A stretch of 25,944 nucleotides of DNA, from positions 1 to 25,944 of the forward strand of contig CAVFFT010000008.1 in the NCBI GenBank assembly GCA_963621885.1. The letters are read 5' to 3'. The translations under genes and the position numbers were made by a program. Under the pieces are notes generated by a model. The model worked only from the letters and a program-made list of their open reading frames with translations, was not told the DNA's origin and ran no database searches. Below, one piece after another: positions 22,285 to 25,944 of this stretch (its first letter is position 1; the number at the start of each line of letters is the position of its first letter). This stretch comes from UMGS1519 sp963621885 (lineage in GTDB: Bacteria; Actinomycetota; Coriobacteriia; Coriobacteriales; Eggerthellaceae).

Positions 22285-22965
22285 TTACGCCTCGGGCTTT
22301 ACCTCGAGCGACCTCAGGTACCTCGTGATATTGCGGTCGAAAATGCCCGTCGCATCCATGTCGCCCTTGAAGAGGCACCAGTAGAACATGACGCCGGTCA
22401 CCATTGCCGCAATCTCGAGCTCGACCTCTTCCAAGTCGACATCGGCGCGGATGCTTCCGTCCTTCTGGCCTTCCGCCAGATAGCCAACGCATTCTTCCAG
22501 CGTGAAGCGCTTGTTCTGGGGGCGGTTCCTGAAATTCAGGCTCGAGTTCGTGGGCGTGTAGTAGACGCTCATGAATTCCCAGCCCGCGTTCTCGCACAGC
22601 TTGATGAAGTGGCGATACGTCGTGCGGATCTTGTCGGTGGCGGAAAGGCCTTCAAGCTCGCTCGCCGCCTCGTCATGAGCCTGCTCGTAGGCGTAGTTGA
22701 GGTAGTAGTAGATGACATCCTCTTTGCTGTCGAACAGGTGGTAGAAAGCGCCGGTTGAAAGTCCGGCCTCCTTGCAGATGCCGCGGACGTTCAGCTTCGC
22801 GATGCCTTGCGTCTTGATGATCTTGACGGTCGCCGCAAGCAGCTTTTGGCGACTCTTGGCCGAGCGTGCCTCCTGCTTCGTCATCGGTGCGCGCTCAGGC
22901 GCTGCTTCGGTGGTGCTCGTGGTATTCGCGCTCGTGTTGTTGCTTGTTGTGCTCATGGCGATCAT
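22285..22965 (-). CDS. TetR/AcrR-family transcriptional regulator
   Basis: 226-residue regulator. The N-terminal DNA-binding domain spans about residues 35-90: KLLAATVKIIKTQGIAKLNV, then the helix-turn-helix ICKEAGLSTGAFYHLFDSKE (63-82), a typical TetR sequence. The remainder is a helical ligand-binding and dimer region with no recognisable specificity. Residues 1-30 are a Thr/Ser/Asn-rich tail that may be partly untranslated. ATG at 22965 has GGAG only three bases away, while ATG 22956 has it at about 12, so the start is ambiguous. The gene is divergent from the 2-hydroxyacyl-CoA dehydratase genes across 405 bases, the usual arrangement for a TetR protein controlling its neighbour. It also precedes the TagF-like gene on the same strand by 130 bases. 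Control of the dehydratase pair is the better guess. Confidence 0.88.
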   Translation of the reverse strand: MIAMSTTSNNTSANTTSTTEAAPERAPMTKQEARSAKSRQKLLAATVKIIKTQGIAKLNVRGICKEAGLSTGAFYHLFDSKEDVIYYYLNYAYEQAHDEAASELEGLSATDKIRTTYRHFIKLCENAGWEFMSVYYTPTNSSLNFRNRPQNKRFTLEECVGYLAEGQKDGSIRADVDLEEVELEIAAMVTGVMFYWCLFKGDMDATGIFDRNITRYLRSLEVKPEA

Positions 22966-23114
22966 TGTCTCCGTTCATGATGTCGCCCAACAGGCAGGGG
23001 ATGGATTGCCCATAAAGCGACAGGGGCTATTCACCTCGCTTATAAGCGGGGCGAATTGGGTGGCCTTCCTTCCGTTCCCCTTGAAGAGGCGCGCCAGGAA
23101 GTCCCGTTGTGTCA

Positions 23115-23160
23115 AAGCGAAGGCTTTTTTGGGAAGCGAGGGCTTTTCGTGAGCGAAGGC
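23115..23160. repeat. Repeated AAGCGARGGCTTTT mini-hairpins
   Basis: AAGCGAAGGCTTTT (23115-23128) and AAGCGAGGGCTTTT (23134-23147) differ at one base and start 19 bases apart. A shorter AGCGAAGGC follows at 23152-23160. Each long unit has self-complementary ends (AAGC/GCTT), so it is also a small hairpin. Confidence 0.55.
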
Positions 23161-23317
23161 TATCTGGTATCTCCTCTTGCAGCCCCCATCTTCGCAAAAA
23201 AACAAGGAAACACATGACACGTTCGCACGAAATTACATCAGTGGCGTTTTTATGCGGCGTATGTATAGAACTGGTTTTGTATTGCAACAACGACGGTTGG
23301 GGGAATGCGCGAATATT

Positions 23318-23353
23318 AAAAGGGCTTTTAAAAGAGCTTTTATAAGAGCGTTT
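23318..23353. repeat. Three tandem 12-base repeats before the dehydratase start
   Basis: AAAAGGGCTTTT (23318-23329), AAAAGAGCTTTT (23330-23341) and the diverged ATAAGAGCGTTT (23342-23353) abut without gaps. They end 17 bases before ATG 23371. Each of the first two is nearly palindromic. The phase of 12 bases and the closeness to the start suggest an operator array or a translational control element. Confidence 0.6.
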
Positions 23354-23370
23354 TTGGGAGATGGGAGAGA

Positions 23371-24519
23371 ATGGTGACAAGAATTGAAGGGCTGCTCACC
23401 ACGCTTGATGAAGCGGCGCGCGACCCCATGATTGGGGTGCGGAAAGCGAAGGCGGCCGGCAAGAAAGCGGTTGGCTGTGTTCCCTATTGGGCACCGGTCG
23501 AGCTTGTTCACGCGGCTGGCATGCATCCGGTCGAGCTGTGGGGCGGCGGCAAGATTACGGGCGAAGGCAGCGGCTACTACCCGGCGTTCTACTGCTCGCT
23601 TCTGTTCACGCTGATCGAGCGCGCGCTCGACGGCAGCTATGACGACCTCGACGCGGTCATCGTGCCCACCACGTGCGACGGCCTGCGCAATCTCGAGGAG
23701 AATTGGAAGTTCGCGAAGCCTGAGGCGAACGTCATCGACTTCGTTCAGCCGATCGTGCGCGACACGCCCGAGGCGAAGCAATACCTGCGCGGGCAGCTGC
23801 ATCATGTTGCCTCGCGTTTGGAAGAGGTTGCGGGCGCGCCTATCACGGAGCGTGCGATTCGCGATTCCATCGATGCCTACAACCGGCAGCGTCAGGCCAT
23901 GCGGAAGTTCTCCGAGCTGGCGGCGCAGCATGTGGACGTGATTACCACGCAGGCGCGCTGGGCTGTGTACGCGGCGGCGCGTGGCATGGCGGTGGAAGAG
24001 CACGCGGCGCTGGTGGAAGAGCTCAACGGCTTGCTTGCCGAGCTTCCCGTGTATGAGCCCGCAGGCGCAAAGGTGCTGCTCACGGGCATTCTCGTGGACA
24101 ATCATCCGCTGCTCAACATGCTTTCCGAAAACGGGCTGTCCGTTGTGGGCGATCTCACGATTACCGAGTCGGCGCGCTACCTCGTCGACATTCCCGGCAA
24201 GGTCGACCCGTACGATTCGCTTGTTGCCATCTGGCAGGACGTGCGTGGCGTGTCGGTGGCGCTCGACCCGAAGAAGGAACGCGGCGACATGCTGGTGCAG
24301 CTCGCGGCGGAGCGCGGGGCCGACGGCGTGGTTGACTGCGTCGTGAAGTTCTGCGAGACCGAGGAATTCGACGTCCCGGTGCTGCAGCAGCAGATGGACC
24401 GTGCCGGCATTCCGCTTCTGGTGCTGGACGTGGAGTCTCAGGAAGACACGAATGAACAGGCGGCGACGCGCATCCAGGCATTCGCCGAGATGCTCGCGCT
24501 GAAGCATGGGGAGGCGTAA
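23371..24519 (+). CDS. 2-hydroxyacyl-CoA dehydratase family subunit (HgdB/FldC-like)
   Basis: 382-residue subunit of an iron-sulphur (R)-2-hydroxyacyl-CoA dehydratase, which removes water from a 2-hydroxyacyl-CoA by a ketyl-radical mechanism after ATP-driven electron injection by a separate activator. Conserved cysteines fit cluster ligation: Cys36 in VGCVPYWAP, Cys102 in PTTCDGLRN, and Cys323/Cys328 in DCVVKFCETEE; Cys75 is also near. The GCxPxxxPxE and TTCDG blocks are typical of the HgdB/FldC/BcrC group. GGGAGA before ATG 23371 is a good Shine-Dalgarno. The second subunit follows after six bases, so they are co-translated. Likely pathway: anaerobic amino-acid fermentation (glutamate, phenylalanine, leucine or similar). 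The substrate cannot be read from the sequence, and benzoyl-CoA-reductase-like activity is a more distant alternative. No activator gene lies in the window. Confidence 0.87.
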   Translation: MVTRIEGLLTTLDEAARDPMIGVRKAKAAGKKAVGCVPYWAPVELVHAAGMHPVELWGGGKITGEGSGYYPAFYCSLLFTLIERALDGSYDDLDAVIVPTTCDGLRNLEENWKFAKPEANVIDFVQPIVRDTPEAKQYLRGQLHHVASRLEEVAGAPITERAIRDSIDAYNRQRQAMRKFSELAAQHVDVITTQARWAVYAAARGMAVEEHAALVEELNGLLAELPVYEPAGAKVLLTGILVDNHPLLNMLSENGLSVVGDLTITESARYLVDIPGKVDPYDSLVAIWQDVRGVSVALDPKKERGDMLVQLAAERGADGVVDCVVKFCETEEFDVPVLQQQMDRAGIPLLVLDVESQEDTNEQAATRIQAFAEMLALKHGEA

Positions 24520-24525
24520 GGCATT

Positions 24526-25746
24526 ATGAAGACGGTAAAGGCACACAGCCGTGCGCGCGACCTGATGCGCGAGTACGTGGGCGACATCTATGCGGACGTC
24601 CGTGCCGCGAAGGCAGCGGGCGAGCCGATCGCCTATTCCACTTCGAACTTCGCGAAAGAGCTGTTCGACGTGTTCGACGTGAAAGTGGTGTATCCGGAAA
24701 ACCATGCGGCAGCCGTTGCGGCGAAGAAGGGCGGCGCTTTCTTCTGCGAGAAGGCGGAAAGCCTGGGCTATTCCAACGACCTGTGCTCGTATGCGCGCAT
24801 CAGCGTCGGCTTCGATGAGCGCGATGAGGACTTCGGCCATGGCCTCGACATTCCGGCGCCCGACTTCCTGTGCGTGGGCAACAACATCTGTTCGACCGTG
24901 AACAAGTGGTACGAGAATCTCGCGTGGAAGTACAACGTTCCGCTGCTGGTGCTTGACGTGCCCTATGGTACGCAGGCGGATTTCGAGGAAGCGAAGCTCG
25001 ACTACATCCAGGGCCAGTTGCAGGGCATTTGCGATCAGCTGGAAAAGATCACCGGCAGGAAATTCGACCACCAGAAGTTCCAGGAGGTCATGGAAACCTC
25101 CGGCGAGAACGGGCGGCTGTTCCAGGAGATCATGGACCTTATTGGCAAGACGAAGCCCTCGCCGGCGCCGGCGTTTGACGAGTACAACTTCATGGCGCTC
25201 ATGATCATCGCGCGCGGCAAGAAGGAGACCACCGAGGTGCTGAAGCTCTACATCGAGGAGCTGAAGGAGCGCATCGCGGCCGACGAGACCACCTTCCCCG
25301 GCGAAGAGAAATACCGCATCATGTGGGACGGCCTGTGCTGCTGGCCGTATCTGCGCCAGAATTCCCTTTCCCTCGCGGAGAAGGGCATCAACATGGTGGG
25401 CACTCCCTACACGGGCGACTACGGCGTGTCGTTCAACGACCTGCGCGGCATGTGCACGAATTACGCGGCGACGAACAATTCGAAGGGCATCGACCTGACG
25501 ATGAAGCTGCGCGATTACACGCTGAAGGAATATCACTGCGACGGCATCCTGTGCAATGTGATGCGCAGCTGCAAGCCGTGGGTGGGAATCATGTTCGAGA
25601 CCCAGCGTCAGCTGGCGGCCAAGCATGGGCTTCCGTTTACGACCTTCGATGCCGACCAGGCCGATCCGCGCGTGTTCTCGGAGGCGCAATTCGAGACGCG
25701 CCTGCAGGGCCTGCAGGAAGTGATGGCTGCTCGCGCGGGCGAGTAG
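24526..25746 (+). CDS. 2-hydroxyacyl-CoA dehydratase family subunit (HgdA/FldB-like)
   Basis: 406-residue partner of the preceding subunit. It has the same fold family but a different cysteine pattern: Cys74 and Cys87 (FFCEKAESLGYSNDLCSYAR), Cys116 and Cys122 (FLCVGNNICST), and Cys338, Cys343 and Cys349 in HCDGILCNVMRSCKPW. The GYSNDLCSYAR and SCKPW blocks match the alpha-type subunits (HgdA, FldB, HadB) that bind a [4Fe-4S] cluster near the substrate. A GGAGGCGTAAGG stretch overlapping the end of the previous gene provides the ribosome-binding site. The enzyme should be a soluble heterodimer made from this operon. Regulation by the divergent TetR-type gene is likely. A strong hairpin begins 95 bases after the stop. 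Confidence in the family is high; the substrate is unassigned. Confidence 0.88.
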   Translation: MKTVKAHSRARDLMREYVGDIYADVRAAKAAGEPIAYSTSNFAKELFDVFDVKVVYPENHAAAVAAKKGGAFFCEKAESLGYSNDLCSYARISVGFDERDEDFGHGLDIPAPDFLCVGNNICSTVNKWYENLAWKYNVPLLVLDVPYGTQADFEEAKLDYIQGQLQGICDQLEKITGRKFDHQKFQEVMETSGENGRLFQEIMDLIGKTKPSPAPAFDEYNFMALMIIARGKKETTEVLKLYIEELKERIAADETTFPGEEKYRIMWDGLCCWPYLRQNSLSLAEKGINMVGTPYTGDYGVSFNDLRGMCTNYAATNNSKGIDLTMKLRDYTLKEYHCDGILCNVMRSCKPWVGIMFETQRQLAAKHGLPFTTFDADQADPRVFSEAQFETRLQGLQEVMAARAGE

Positions 25747-25840
25747 TGGTTGAAAGTGCGGGTTGCTTGCTGCTTGGGAGTGGGTTGCTAGTTGGGCGCC
25801 CGCTGCTTGCGTGGGCAGGCGGCTTGCGTGCATGTGAGTG

Positions 25841-25879
25841 GCGGGCGGCCTGGAGGAGAAGAAGCTTCAGGCCGCCTGC
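25841..25879 (+). terminator. Strong 15-bp hairpin downstream of the dehydratase genes
   Basis: Bases 25841-25855 pair with 25865-25879 over 15 positions, including two G-T wobbles. The core GGCGGCCTG/CAGGCCGCC is perfect and the loop has nine bases. It lies 95 bases after the stop at 25746. No T-run follows, so if it terminates transcription it does so as a U-tract-poor hairpin of the kind proposed for high-GC actinobacteria. Confidence 0.5.
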
Positions 25880-25944
25880 GCGTGCTGCCGTTCGGATGCG
25901 CGTGCGCGTGGTATTCCGTCGCCTGTGCGAATGGTGCGAATGGA

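Larger units (their letters stand above)
22966..23370. promoter_or_regulatory. Divergent control region between TetR gene and dehydratase genes
   Basis: 405 bases without a convincing gene. It must hold the promoters for both directions, but no clear -35/-10 pair was found; TATAGA near 23264 is a weak -10 candidate. It contains two repeat clusters: AAGCGARGGCTTTT copies at 23115-23160, and three tandem 12-base units at 23318-23353 directly ahead of the dehydratase ribosome-binding site. Either could be a regulator-binding site. Confidence 0.45.

Noticed and set aside
23233..25833. An 866-codon open frame on the - strand across both dehydratase genes
   Set aside because: It mirrors the two genes on the + strand, whose cysteine motifs and ribosome-binding sites are clear. 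The antisense product has no recognisable domain and is rich in Arg/His/Leu, as expected from GC-biased codons read backwards.
1..25944. tRNA, rRNA, CRISPR arrays, transposases or phage integration genes
   Set aside because: None was seen on either strand; the only repeats are the short ones listed, which lack CRISPR-like spacing or insertion-sequence ends.

Overview
The window looks like chromosomal DNA of an anaerobic actinobacterium, most likely class Coriobacteriia (Eggerthellaceae-like). This placement is an inference from moderately high GC, menaquinone genes, a 2-hydroxyacyl-CoA dehydratase pair, and repeated CDP-glycerol-type glycerophosphotransferases. No rRNA or tRNA gene is present to confirm it.

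Layout. (1) 1-2296: menaquinone genes, the 3' part of menD and then a MenH-like alpha/beta hydrolase with an unusual His/Cys/Asp-rich N-terminal extension. (2) 2485-5263: a two-gene extracytoplasmic O-acetylation module. It consists of an AlgI-type MBOAT, whose frame is broken at a run of seven C, and a DHHW/AlgJ-AlgX-like SGNH protein. (3) 5535-19478, + strand: a phosphopolyol (teichoic-acid-like or capsular) polymer cluster. It holds an IspD/TarI-type cytidylyltransferase, a GT2-TagF fusion, an extended SDR, two TagB/TagF-like transferases, a second GT2-TagB/F fusion with degenerate modules, a TagD-type glycerol-3-phosphate cytidylyltransferase and a large polytopic membrane protein. (4) 19440-22154, - strand: a double-module TagF-like protein whose 3' end overlaps the membrane protein gene tail to tail. 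(5) 22285-22965, - strand: a TetR-type regulator. (6) 23371-25746, + strand: the two subunits of a 2-hydroxyacyl-CoA dehydratase, divergent from the regulator across a 405-base repeat-bearing control region. A strong hairpin follows.

How the genes may work together. The two nucleotidyltransferases would supply CDP-activated polyols: CDP-glycerol from the TagD-like enzyme, and a second CDP-polyol from the IspD/TarI-like enzyme with the SDR. Five proteins carrying six TagB/TagF-like domains, two of them fused to GT2 domains, would build a glycosylated polyol-phosphate polymer. The MBOAT/DHHW pair could O-acetylate that polymer or another surface glycan outside the membrane. No TagGH-type exporter, TagO/TagA priming enzyme or ligase is visible, so the system is incomplete in this window or depends on genes elsewhere. 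The central cluster (roughly 6.4-13.9 kb) reads visibly AT-richer than the flanks, which fits a surface-polymer locus of different ancestry.
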